10,501 bases of DNA from DASWRT01 sp036403035 (GCA_036403035.1 DASWRT010000095.1:1-10501), one strand, 5' to 3'. Counted from the first letter of the stretch, positions 1 to 6,248 are shown. Made by a program: numbers and translations. The notes: a model not told the origin generated them from the sequence alone.

Positions 1-165
1 GGCATACTCGGCGGCGTCTTCTTCGCCAATCGCGTGACGCCTCTGGTGCTGGGCATGCCGTTCCTCCTCGCCTGGATCGTGCTCTGGATCGTGCTCAGCG
101 CGGGGATCATGGCGCTGATCTACCGGTCCGACCCGGCGAACCGTTCCGAGGGGCGGCGGCCGTGA
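1..165 (+). CDS. DUF3311 small membrane protein, C-terminal part
   Basis: Frame 1 is open from the window edge to the TGA at 163-165 and gives 54 residues; the N-terminus lies outside the window. The visible part has the DUF3311 layout: a hydrophobic segment with a short N-R-V-x-P loop, then a G-M-P-F-x-x-A-W stretch running into a long hydrophobic helix, and a short charged tail (YRSDPANRSEGRRP). DUF3311 proteins are two-helix membrane proteins of about 60-90 residues, usually encoded directly before a sodium:solute symporter, as here. The stop overlaps the GTG start of that symporter (GTGA at 162-165), which indicates translational coupling. An accessory role for the symporter is inferred from linkage only; no biochemical function is known to me. 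Confidence 0.8.
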   Translation, partial: GILGGVFFANRVTPLVLGMPFLLAWIVLWIVLSAGIMALIYRSDPANRSEGRRP

Positions 166-1631
166 GCGCGCTCGTCATCATCTTCGCCACCATGGCGCTG
201 GCGCTGTGGCTCGGCGTCCAGGCCCGGCGCGGGCGCGACATGACGCTTGAGCAATGGACGGTCGGCGGGCGCGGCTTCGGCTCGATCCTCGTTTTCGTCC
301 TGCTGGCCGGAGAGATCTACACGACCTTCACCTTTCTCGGCGGCAGCGGGTTCGCCTACGGCAAGGGCGCGCCGGCTTTTTACATTCTCGGCTACGGCTG
401 CCTCGCCTACATCTTGTCGTACTGGCTGCTGCCGCCGATCTGGCGCTATGCCAAGGTGCATCGCCTGATTTCGCAGCCTGATTTCTTCGCCCGGAAATAC
501 GACAGCCCGGCGCTCGGCATCCTGGTGGCGGTGGTCGGGGTGATCGCTCTCATCCCCTACCTCGTGCTTCAGCTCAAGGGTCTCGGCATCATCGTCAGCA
601 CCGCCTCCTACGGCGCCGTCAGCTCGACCCTGGCGATCTGGATCGGCGTGGCCGTCATCACGGCCTATGTCATGGTGTCGGGAGTGCACGGCTCCGCCTG
701 GACCGCCGTCGTGAAGGATGCTCTGATCCTCGCGGTCGTGCTGTTCCTCGGGATCTATCTTCCGATCCGGTATTACGGCGGGATCGGAGCCATGTTCAGG
801 GCGATCGACGAGGCGAAGCCCGGCTTCCTCGCCTTGCCGCCGCGAGGCGAAAGCACCTGGTGGTTCTCCTCCACCGTGCTGCTCACGGCGCTCGGATTTT
901 ACATGTGGCCGCACACGTTCGGCTCGCTCTACACGGCGCGCGAGGAGGGCGCCTTCCGCCGCAACGCGATCTTCCTGCCGCTCTATCAGCTGATCCTGCT
1001 CTTCGTTTTCTTCGTTGGCTTCGCCGCCACGCTCAAGGTGCCCGGCCTCACCGGATCGGACATCGATTTGTCGCTGTTCCGCCTTTCGGCGCAGAGCTTC
1101 GATCCCTGGTTCGTCGGCATCATCGGCGCCGCCGGCGTGCTCACCGCGCTGGTGCCGGGCTCGATGATCCTGGTGGCGGCGTCGACGCTCCTCGTCCACA
1201 ACCTGTACCGCGCCGTGACGAGAACCGAGGACGAGGCCCGGCTTTCGCGTCTCGTGAAGCTCGCCGTCCCGCTGGTGGCGCTGGTCGCGGTCTACTTCAC
1301 GCTTCAGGGCGGCGAGACCATCGTCGCCCTCCTGCTCATGGGCTACAGCTTCGTCACCCAGCTGTTCCCGGCGCTGATCGCGAGCCTGACGCCGCGCAAT
1401 CCGGTGACGCGCGAAGGCGCATTCGCGGGCATCGCCGTCGGCGTCCTCACGGTGGCGGTGCTGTCGCTGACCCATGCCTCGATCGGCTCGCTCTTTCCGG
1501 CGCTGCCGCAGGCCGTGCGCGATCTCAATATCGGCATCGTCGCGCTTGGCTTGAACCTTGTGGCGCTGGCCGTGGTGAGCGCCGTCACGCGGAAACGCGC
1601 CTACTCCTCGCCTACCGTATCCGTGCGGTAG
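162..1631 (+). CDS. Sodium:solute symporter (SSS family), MctP-like
   Basis: A 489-residue inner-membrane transporter of the SSS family, about the usual length, with roughly 13 hydrophobic segments. Family marks seen are TLEQWTVGGRGFG (residues 28-40, the loop before helix 2), G-E-I-Y-T-T-F-T-F-L (50-59), and a G-V-H-G-S-A-W-T-A-V-V-K-D stretch near 174-186. The last corresponds to the GG-x-x-A-x-x-W-T-D signature of the family. The GTG start at 162 has a GAGGGG element at 148-153 and overlaps the stop of the DUF3311 gene. The DUF3311 pairing and overall sequence resemble the MctP/YhjB branch, whose rhizobial member moves monocarboxylates such as lactate, pyruvate and some amino acids with sodium or protons. 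The substrate here cannot be read from sequence. It ends convergently with the lytic transglycosylase gene, 89 bp away. Confidence 0.92.
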   Translation: MSALVIIFATMALALWLGVQARRGRDMTLEQWTVGGRGFGSILVFVLLAGEIYTTFTFLGGSGFAYGKGAPAFYILGYGCLAYILSYWLLPPIWRYAKVHRLISQPDFFARKYDSPALGILVAVVGVIALIPYLVLQLKGLGIIVSTASYGAVSSTLAIWIGVAVITAYVMVSGVHGSAWTAVVKDALILAVVLFLGIYLPIRYYGGIGAMFRAIDEAKPGFLALPPRGESTWWFSSTVLLTALGFYMWPHTFGSLYTAREEGAFRRNAIFLPLYQLILLFVFFVGFAATLKVPGLTGSDIDLSLFRLSAQSFDPWFVGIIGAAGVLTALVPGSMILVAASTLLVHNLYRAVTRTEDEARLSRLVKLAVPLVALVAVYFTLQGGETIVALLLMGYSFVTQLFPALIASLTPRNPVTREGAFAGIAVGVLTVAVLSLTHASIGSLFPALPQAVRDLNIGIVALGLNLVALAVVSAVTRKRAYSSPTVSVR

Positions 1632-1694
1632 CCTTGCCTCCCGGATCGGGCAGCTTCGGAGCGATCCGCTCGGCCGCACGTGCATCACGTCGAC

Positions 1695-1709
1695 CCGGCC
1701 CCCGGCCGG
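1695..1709. terminator. GC hairpin between convergent genes
   Basis: The 89-bp gap between the symporter stop (1631) and the transglycosylase stop (1721) holds a perfect 6-bp stem, CCGGCC/GGCCGG, with a CCC loop. Its position between two convergent stops suits a bidirectional terminator. There is no T-run on either side, so an intrinsic terminator is unproven. Rho-dependent ends are also possible. Confidence 0.3.
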
Positions 1710-1720
1710 ACGGCTTCAGC

Positions 1721-2878
1721 CTATGTCCGCTGGTCGGGCGCCACCACGATGCAGGTCGTGCGCCGCTGGGCGAGCAGACTGCATGCCTCATCGGCTCCGC
1801 CGGCCGACAGGCCGATGAGACGCGCCCTATACAAGACCACGCCGTCGGAGCGCACTGTGGGGGCAATCGCGACTTCAGCGGCGCCCAACAGGTTTCCGGC
1901 TTGGGCGCGGGCGCTCTCCGCCGCTGCGCGAGCCTGCATCGAGCCGGAGAACGCGCCGACCTGCACGCCCCATCCGCCCGCGCCGGGCGTCGCCCGCTGA
2001 ATCGTCGCGAGAGCCCGCCTGTTCAAGTCCTCGGCGGAAACGTCTGCGGCCGTACGGATCGGGAGCGCCGCCGGTTCTGACGGCGGAGCAGCGACCCCGG
2101 TTCTCGAAAGGGCTCCCTGGAGCATCCTCCTATTCAGGTCGTCAGCAGACGTGTCCGCGTCGGTTCCCACATACCCGGTCGCAGCGAGCGGAGCTGCGGG
2201 CATAGACGCCGAGCGTCCGTTCAAGGAACTGCGGTTCAGCTCGTCCGCGGAGACTTCCGGAACGGCTCTCGCGTACATCGCCAACTGCCCGGACGGAGCG
2301 ACCGAACTGCCGAGCCGAGGGGCAACCGCCGTCACGTACGCTACTGTCTCGCCGGGCAGCGGAAGGCCGCGATAGAGATAGTCCTCAAGCCGTCTCGGTC
2401 CGGCATTGTAGGCGGCGAGAAAGGCAGGCGACCCGAATCGATCGTACATCTCGCGGATGTAGGCAGTCCCGGCCAGGATGTTGTTGCGGGGGTGGTATGG
2501 ATCGGCGCCGAGACCATAGCGTCCCCTCATCTCCTCGTAGGTTTCGGGCATGACCTGCATCAGGCCCATCGCCCCTTTCGACGAGATAATCAGGGCGCCG
2601 CCCACGTACTCCCTCCCGCCGGACTCCTGTCGCATCACCTCCCGGATCCAGGTCTCCGGAACCGCGAAGCGGGTCGACGCCTCGGCGATGTACGGTCCCC
2701 ACGGGTCGCTCGGCGAACCGGGCGGAGCATATTCGCGGATCTGCGAGGACGAGGGCGCCAAGCGGTAGGCATGATGCGGCGATGCGCACGCGGAGAGGCC
2801 GAACAGGACGGCTGCGGCGCCAATCAGCTTGAGCGGGGCGTTGGGCCGGCGTGGCCACGCGACGCGTCGATATGCCAT
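1721..2878 (-). CDS. Lytic transglycosylase lipoprotein with SPOR domain
   Basis: This 385-residue protein cleaves peptidoglycan glycan strands in the periplasm. The ATG at 2878 was chosen because it places a basic N-terminus and hydrophobic segment before a lipobox (LSAC, lipidated Cys31); the frame is open further upstream but would bury the signal. Residue +2 is Ala, which fits outer-membrane sorting. The SLT domain spans about residues 62-190: catalytic Glu85 in VMRQESGG, GAMGLMQVMP (102-111), AYNAGP (156-161) and a YV motif near 181. A Pro/Ala-rich linker carries three copies of an S-A-[DE]-[DE]-L-N-R motif. A SPOR domain follows (about 302-380, starting GWGVQVGAF). SPOR domains bind the denuded glycans found at division septa, so a septal role is likely. 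It is divergent from a coiled-coil gene and minDE. Confidence 0.9.
   Translation of the reverse strand: MAYRRVAWPRRPNAPLKLIGAAAVLFGLSACASPHHAYRLAPSSSQIREYAPPGSPSDPWGPYIAEASTRFAVPETWIREVMRQESGGREYVGGALIISSKGAMGLMQVMPETYEEMRGRYGLGADPYHPRNNILAGTAYIREMYDRFGSPAFLAAYNAGPRRLEDYLYRGLPLPGETVAYVTAVAPRLGSSVAPSGQLAMYARAVPEVSADELNRSSLNGRSASMPAAPLAATGYVGTDADTSADDLNRRMLQGALSRTGVAAPPSEPAALPIRTAADVSAEDLNRRALATIQRATPGAGGWGVQVGAFSGSMQARAAAESARAQAGNLLGAAEVAIAPTVRSDGVVLYRARLIGLSAGGADEACSLLAQRRTTCIVVAPDQRT
2009..2254 (-). repeat. Three S-A-x-x-L-N-R motifs in the transglycosylase linker
   Basis: The linker between the SLT and SPOR domains contains three 11-residue copies: VSADELNRSSL (residues 209-219), TSADDLNRRML (243-253) and VSAEDLNRRAL (280-290). 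They are spaced 34 and 37 residues apart. The DNA copies differ at many synonymous sites, so the conserved peptide looks maintained by selection and is not a fresh duplication. The segments between copies are Ala/Pro/Gly-rich and poorly conserved. Confidence 0.8.
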
Positions 2879-2914
2879 GTGCGAGCCGGACTCCGAACGC
2901 CGCAAGCGTCCGGC

Positions 2915-2943
2915 ACAGTACCAACCTCTCGGATCCCGAGCAA
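2915..2943 (-). promoter_or_regulatory. Candidate sigma-70 promoter of the transglycosylase gene
   Basis: On the minus strand, TTGCTC (2943-2938) and TACTGT (2920-2915) are separated by exactly 17 bp. Transcription would start near 2908, about 30 nt before the ATG at 2878. The -35 keeps TTG and the -10 keeps TA and the final T. The match is moderate and was found by eye. Confidence 0.33.
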
Positions 2944-3011
2944 TCGAACGGGGAGCGCCGGGCAACGATCCGGGCAAAGCGTCGCCATCGAACGCGGGCG
3001 AGGGGCGCTCG

Positions 3012-3030
3012 CTAACGACTCGTTAACCAT
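3012..3030 (+). promoter_or_regulatory. CtrA-type binding site in the divergent intergenic region
   Basis: The sequence reads CTAA-N7-TTAACCAT. The alphaproteobacterial cell-cycle regulator CtrA recognises TTAA-N7-TTAAC, and TTAACCAT is a known extended half-site. One base differs from the full consensus. The inner part also forms an exact inverted repeat, TAACGA-C-TCGTTA (3013-3025). It sits 133 bp upstream of the transglycosylase start and 71 bp upstream of the coiled-coil gene start, so it could act on either. It stands out as an AT-rich island in very GC-rich DNA. Confidence 0.55.
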
Positions 3031-3088
3031 ACTTGCGCCCCAATAGGCATCCACGGACTGCGTCGTCGATCCCCGTCGGCCGCCATTC

Positions 3089-3095
3089 AAGGAGG
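3089..3095 (+). promoter_or_regulatory. Perfect Shine-Dalgarno that fixes a TTG start
   Basis: AAGGAGG lies six bases before the TTG at 3102-3104, the ideal spacing. Another in-frame TTG at 3033 would give a longer protein, but has no comparable ribosome-binding site and overlaps the region next to the CtrA-type box. The start at 3102 is therefore preferred. Confidence 0.8.
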
Positions 3096-3101
3096 CCCGC
3101 C

Positions 3102-3758
3102 TTGCCGGACGCCACGAGCCCTCTCGAACAGCGGCGGACCGCTGCTGAGACTGCGCACCTTGAACCCGATGTCCATGCGGTGCTCCGCGCCGCCGAACGC
3201 AGAGAGATCAGACCGACGCGCCGGAACCGCGACGGCGCCGGTCGGGTCGACAATGATGCGAGCCGCGCGGGCAAGGCCGACCCGGCTGTCGCCTGCCCCG
3301 ATGGAGCGCCCGCCCTGGAGAGAACGGCCGACTGCGGCGACCTGGCGCCGACGCGTGAGGACTGGGCTCGCCTGCACGAACGGGTTTCCACTCTCTGCCG
3401 GCTGGTGGAGGAGGGGCGCTCTTCGGCCCACCAGCGCGAGGCGGAGGCTTGGCGTGTGCGTGAGGCGGAGTTGGAGCGCCGGATCGCGGCCGAACGCGAA
3501 AGCGGCGAGAGACGTGCGGCGGAAGCACGCGACGAGATGCGTGCGGAGATCGAGCGGGTTCACCGTGCCGCCGATCAGGCGCGCCAGGATGCCGATCAGG
3601 CGCGAGCCCAGCGCGAGCAGGATCGGGAGCGGCATCGCGGAGCCGAGCTTGCGTGGATGAACGAGCGCCGGGCCAATCTTGGCCGCATCAACCAGCTCGA
3701 GCTTGAGCTGGAACGGCGTCGAGGCTTCTTCGCCCGGCTGTTGCGCTGCTCGTCCTAG
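3102..3758 (+). CDS. Coiled-coil protein with MinD-like C-terminal tail, unknown family
   Basis: I do not recognise a family. The 218-residue product starts at TTG behind a perfect Shine-Dalgarno. Residues 1-80 are charged, Ala/Arg-rich and probably disordered. Residues about 85-207 are a long charged helix with heptad-like spacing (EAELERRIAAERESGERRAA and onward), including a 21-bp tandem repeat encoding ADQARQD/ADQARAQ. The protein ends in ERRRGFFARLLRCSS, a short basic-amphipathic tail. The MinD encoded 247 bp downstream ends PERKGFFYGLLRRA, sharing GFF-x-x-LLR. No signal peptide or transmembrane helix is seen, so it is probably cytoplasmic and may bind the membrane peripherally. It occupies the place minC often holds but has neither the MinC fold signature nor its Gly-rich beta-helix. 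Codon use matches the neighbours, so the gene is likely real; its role is open. Confidence 0.75.
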   Translation: MPDATSPLEQRRTAAETAHLEPDVHAVLRAAERREIRPTRRNRDGAGRVDNDASRAGKADPAVACPDGAPALERTADCGDLAPTREDWARLHERVSTLCRLVEEGRSSAHQREAEAWRVREAELERRIAAERESGERRAAEARDEMRAEIERVHRAADQARQDADQARAQREQDRERHRGAELAWMNERRANLGRINQLELELERRRGFFARLLRCSS

Positions 3759-3779
3759 CCGGACCCTGGATAGCAGGAG

Positions 3780-3796
3780 CGCGGTCGCAGACCGCG
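3780..3796 (+). terminator. Stem-loop just after the coiled-coil gene
   Basis: A perfect 7-bp stem, CGCGGTC/GACCGCG, with a GCA loop lies 21 bp after the stop at 3758. No T-tract follows, so it could be a weak terminator or an mRNA 3'-end stabiliser. Read-through into minD remains possible. Confidence 0.3.
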
Positions 3797-3824
3797 ACAT
3801 CCGCACACGGGAACATGCGGCAGT

Positions 3825-3852
3825 TTGGCCCGTCGCCGAGGTCTTTTGTAAA
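3825..3852 (+). promoter_or_regulatory. Weak candidate promoter for minDE
   Basis: TTGGCC (3825-3830) and TGTAAA (3847-3852) are 16 bp apart, each matching four of six consensus bases. It is the only T/A-rich pair I could find in the 247-bp gap between the coiled-coil gene and minD. If used, it gives a leader of about 145 nt that contains the palindrome at 3958-3977. Confidence 0.2.
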
Positions 3853-3957
3853 GCCGGGGCGCTCCGTGCCTGCTGGCGACGCTCAGCGAGAACCTTGCCC
3901 TGATCGTACCGGGCAGTCGGTGCGGCTCGCCCTCACCGACCGACCATTTCACAGGCT

Positions 3958-3977
3958 GAGTCCCCGGCCGGGGACTC
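3958..3977. promoter_or_regulatory. 20-bp perfect palindrome upstream of minD
   Basis: GAGTCCCCGG is followed directly by its exact reverse complement, with no spacer. The palindrome ends 28 bp before the minD start codon. As DNA it could be an operator for a dimeric regulator. As RNA it could fold only with a small loop, next to the minD ribosome-binding site (GAGGGGA, 3992-3998). The remainder of the 3759-4005 gap holds the stem-loop at 3780 and no open frame that looks coding. Confidence 0.5.
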
Positions 3978-4005
3978 TTGGCACCGTGCACGAGGGGAAT
4001 GCGAA

Positions 4006-4818
4006 GTGGGCAAGGTGATCGTCGTCACGTCTGGCAAAGGCGGCGTCGGGAAAACCACGACGGCCGCCGCGATTGCGACCGGGTTGGCGCTGCGCGGCAA
4101 CAAGACCGTGGTCATCGATTTCGACGTCGGACTGCGCAACCTCGACCTGATCATGGGGTGCGAACGCCGCGTCGTGTTCGACTTCATCAACGTCATCAAT
4201 GGCGACGCCAATCTCAATCAAGCGCTGATCAAGGATAAGCGAGCCGACAACCTTTACGTGTTTCCGACGTCGCAGACCCGCGACAAGGAAGCGCTCAAGC
4301 GCGACGGCGTGGTCCGCGTCATCGAAGAGATGAAGAAGTCGTTCGACTACATCGTCTGCGACAGCCCGGCCGGTATCGAGCATGGTGCTCTGACGGCGCT
4401 GTATCTCGCCGATCACGCGATCATCGTCACCAATCCGGAGGTGTCGTCCGTACGGGATTCCGACCGCATCATCGGCATGCTCGCCGCGAAGTCGCGACGC
4501 GCCGAGCAGAGCCTGGAGCCGGTGAAGGAGCATTTGCTGCTGACCCGCTATTCGACCGAGCGCGCCGCACGCGGCGAAATGATGACGGTCGAGGATGTCC
4601 AGGAGATCCTGTCGATTCCGCTCCTCGGCATCATTCCCGAATCGCCGTCGGTGCTGCGGGCCTCGAACACCGGCACCCCGGTTATCCTCGACGCGGAAAG
4701 CCCGGCGGGACGCGCGTATCATGACGCCGTCGCGCGCTTCGTGGGAGAGCAGCGCGAGATGCGCTTCGCCAAGCCTGAACGGAAAGGCTTTTTCTACGGC
4801 CTTCTCAGGAGGGCATGA
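4006..4818 (+). CDS. minD: Septum-site determining protein MinD
   Basis: A 270-residue ParA/MinD-type ATPase, the usual MinD length. It binds the membrane as an ATP dimer, recruits the division inhibitor MinC, and is released by MinE, so the Z-ring forms at mid-cell. Seen: deviant Walker A GKGGVGKTT (10-18) with the signature Lys11 and Lys16; switch I around Asp40 in IDFDVGLRNLDLIMG; Walker B ending at Asp119 (FDYIVCDSPAG); NTGTPVI (221-227); and an amphipathic C-terminal membrane-targeting helix (256-270, PERKGFFYGLLRRA). The start is the GTG at 4006, with GAGGGGA at 3992-3998. Its stop overlaps minE (TGATG). No minC precedes it in this window; the upstream gene encodes a coiled-coil protein instead. 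Nothing required for ATPase function is missing. Confidence 0.97.
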   Translation: MGKVIVVTSGKGGVGKTTTAAAIATGLALRGNKTVVIDFDVGLRNLDLIMGCERRVVFDFINVINGDANLNQALIKDKRADNLYVFPTSQTRDKEALKRDGVVRVIEEMKKSFDYIVCDSPAGIEHGALTALYLADHAIIVTNPEVSSVRDSDRIIGMLAAKSRRAEQSLEPVKEHLLLTRYSTERAARGEMMTVEDVQEILSIPLLGIIPESPSVLRASNTGTPVILDAESPAGRAYHDAVARFVGEQREMRFAKPERKGFFYGLLRRA

Positions 4819-5150
4819 TGCGCGTGCTCGACTATCTTCTTGCAAAGAAGTCCGCGGAAAGCGCCGGCGTCGCTAAAGAGCGCCTCCATCTAGTCCTGGA
4901 GCAGGAGCGGGCGATGCGCGACGCCCCCCAGTTCTTGCCCAAGCTGCAGCACGATCTGCTGGGGATCGTCGGCAGATATATCGAAATCGGAGACGATTCC
5001 CTCAGAATCGTCGTGGAGCGGGAGGGCGGGACGCCGAGACTCGGCATCAGCGTGGAACTCGAGAGTTCGCGCTTCAAGCCGTGCGAAGCGCCGAAACGGA
5101 CCGCTCGAATCGAGCGCAAGGCCCGCCGGCTCCGGCAGGCCGCGTCCTGA
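4818..5150 (+). CDS. minE: Cell division topological specificity factor MinE
   Basis: A 110-residue MinE, the activator of the MinD ATPase that drives Min oscillation. Seen in order: an N-terminal membrane-binding segment (MRVLDYLLAKK); the MinD-contact helix with AKERLHLVLEQER (19-31); the FLPKLQHDLLGIVGRYIEI hinge and helix (39-57); and dimer strands ending ISVEL (77-81). Two in-frame ATGs are adjacent (4815 and 4818). The AGGAGG at 4807-4812 is two bases from the first but five from the second, so 4818 is preferred, which overlaps the minD stop by one base. Typical MinE ends soon after the last strand. This one adds about 29 residues (82-110) that are strongly basic (KRTARIERKARRLRQ), an extension of unknown function. 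Confidence 0.95.
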   Translation: MRVLDYLLAKKSAESAGVAKERLHLVLEQERAMRDAPQFLPKLQHDLLGIVGRYIEIGDDSLRIVVEREGGTPRLGISVELESSRFKPCEAPKRTARIERKARRLRQAAS

Positions 5151-5423
5151 CCACAGGAAACGAGCAGGGTTCGCCCCTCTTTGCGGGCGACGCCCTTCTG
5201 ATGCTTCGGGGCGCGACCGGGCCGGGCGATCCATGACCGGTCACGTCCCGCAGCGTTCGATCGTGATGATCTGGCGGCATACGTCGGGTATTCGCGGGCG
5301 CGCCGGCACGGGATCAGGCGCCGGCACCGGAAGGCATCGCCGACTGCGCGGGCCGCCTGATATAGGCTCTCACGAAACGGAGCGTCCGCTCGCTCCGCCG
5401 AAGAACCAGCTGGTGCGCCGTTT
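5151..5423. other. 273-bp intergenic region, minE to binding-protein gene
   Basis: No convincing small gene or RNA gene is seen. After minE come several mutually complementary arms: TCGCCC (5171-5176), GGGCGA (5185-5190), CGCCC (5191-5195) and GGGCG (5209-5213). They could form alternative hairpins and serve as a T-less terminator. A direct repeat GCGCCGGCAC occurs at 5300-5309 and 5318-5327. A stem CGGAGCG/CGCTCCG (5378-5397, 6-nt loop) lies 26 bp before the next start codon. A cobalamin riboswitch, which might be expected before a BtuF-like gene, is not apparent. The best promoter-like element is TATAGG at 5361-5366, without a good -35. Confidence 0.4.
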
Positions 5424-6248
5424 ATGTATCCACCCGCGCGGATCGTGTGCCTGACCGAAGAGACCGTCGAGACGTTGTACCTCCTGGGCGAGCAGGACCG
5501 CATCGCCGGCATCTCCGGCTACGTCGTCCGGCCGCCCCAGGCGCGCCGCGAAAAGCCACGGGTGAGCGCCTTCACGTCGGCCGACATCGGCAAGATCGTC
5601 GCGCTTCGGCCGGATCTCGTGCTGGCGTTTTCGGATCTTCAGGCGGACATCGCGGCGAACCTCATCCGCCGCGGGATCGCGGTCCACGCCTTCAACCAGC
5701 GCACCGTCGCGGGCATCCTGGACATGATCCATTTGGTGGGCGCGCTGGTCGGGGCCGCCGACCGCGCCGGCCGGCTCGCCGCGACGCTGGCGGCCGGTCT
5801 CGATGAGACGCGCCGCCGGGCGGAGCGCCTGGAGCGCCGGCCGAGGGTCTTTTTCGAGGAATGGGACGACCCGCTGATCTGCGGGATCGGCTGGGTCTCG
5901 GAACTGATCGAGATCGCGGGCGGGATCGATATCTTCGCCGACCGCGCGGCCAGCGGCGGGGCGGCGGCGCAGCGCATCGTGACGCCGGAGGAGGTCGTCG
6001 CCCGCGCACCCGACGTGATCGTCGGGTCGTGGTGCGGAAAGAAGTTCCGGCCCGAGAAGGTCATGGCGCGTCCGGGCTTCGCCGACGTTCCGGCGGTGCG
6101 GCACGGCGCCGTCCATGAGATCAAGTCGCCGCTCATCCTGCAGCCGGGGCCGGCGGCGCTGACGGACGGGCTCACGGCGCTCCGCGACATCGTCGAGCGG
6201 TGGGCGGCGAGCGATGCAGCATCGGCTGATCGTCCTGGTCACGGCTGA
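5424..6248 (+). CDS. Cobalamin-type substrate-binding protein (BtuF-like), no signal peptide
   Basis: A 274-residue protein of the periplasmic-binding-protein type II family (Fe3+-siderophore/cobalamin branch, COG0614). Seen: RIVCLTEETVETLYLLGEQDRIAGISGYVV at the N-terminus, the usual first strand and helix; KIVALRPDLVLAFSD (57-71), the classic strand of the first lobe; a long linking helix with IHLVGALVG (102-110); EEWDDPLICGIGWVSELIEIAGG in the second lobe (145-167); and APDVIVGSW (195-203). It begins at the mature-type sequence: no signal peptide or lipobox precedes residue 6. The frame is open upstream only to a stop at 5358-5360 with no better start. It therefore looks cytoplasmic, and no permease or ATPase gene is adjacent. 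It may be a family member adapted to an intracellular ligand-binding role; the cobalamin assignment rests on family resemblance only. Confidence 0.82.
   Translation: MYPPARIVCLTEETVETLYLLGEQDRIAGISGYVVRPPQARREKPRVSAFTSADIGKIVALRPDLVLAFSDLQADIAANLIRRGIAVHAFNQRTVAGILDMIHLVGALVGAADRAGRLAATLAAGLDETRRRAERLERRPRVFFEEWDDPLICGIGWVSELIEIAGGIDIFADRAASGGAAAQRIVTPEEVVARAPDVIVGSWCGKKFRPEKVMARPGFADVPAVRHGAVHEIKSPLILQPGPAALTDGLTALRDIVERWAASDAASADRPGHG

Noticed and set aside
120..1688. Long minus-strand open frame opposite the symporter (522 residues)
   Set aside because: It is rich in Arg, His, Asp and Glu with no domain, the typical antisense shadow of GC-rich membrane-protein genes.
860..2080. 406-residue plus-strand open frame spanning the end of the symporter gene
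   Set aside because: It crosses two convergent, clearly identified genes and is an Arg/Ala/His-rich out-of-frame reading.
2879..2977. Longer N-terminus for the lytic transglycosylase from an ATG at 2977
   Set aside because: It would place 33 polar residues before the lipoprotein signal and cover the likely promoter.
3570..3604. 21-bp tandem repeat in the coiled-coil gene as a separate repeat element
   Set aside because: Two copies in frame encode ADQAR-type heptads and are best seen as part of the coiled coil.
3087..3806. 239-residue minus-strand open frame opposite the coiled-coil gene
   Set aside because: The plus frame has a perfect Shine-Dalgarno, a coherent coiled coil and a meaningful C-terminal tail; the minus frame has neither a ribosome-binding site nor a recognisable domain.
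5151..5423. Cobalamin riboswitch before the BtuF-like gene
   Set aside because: No GCCACTG-type B12 box or matching fold was found in the leader.
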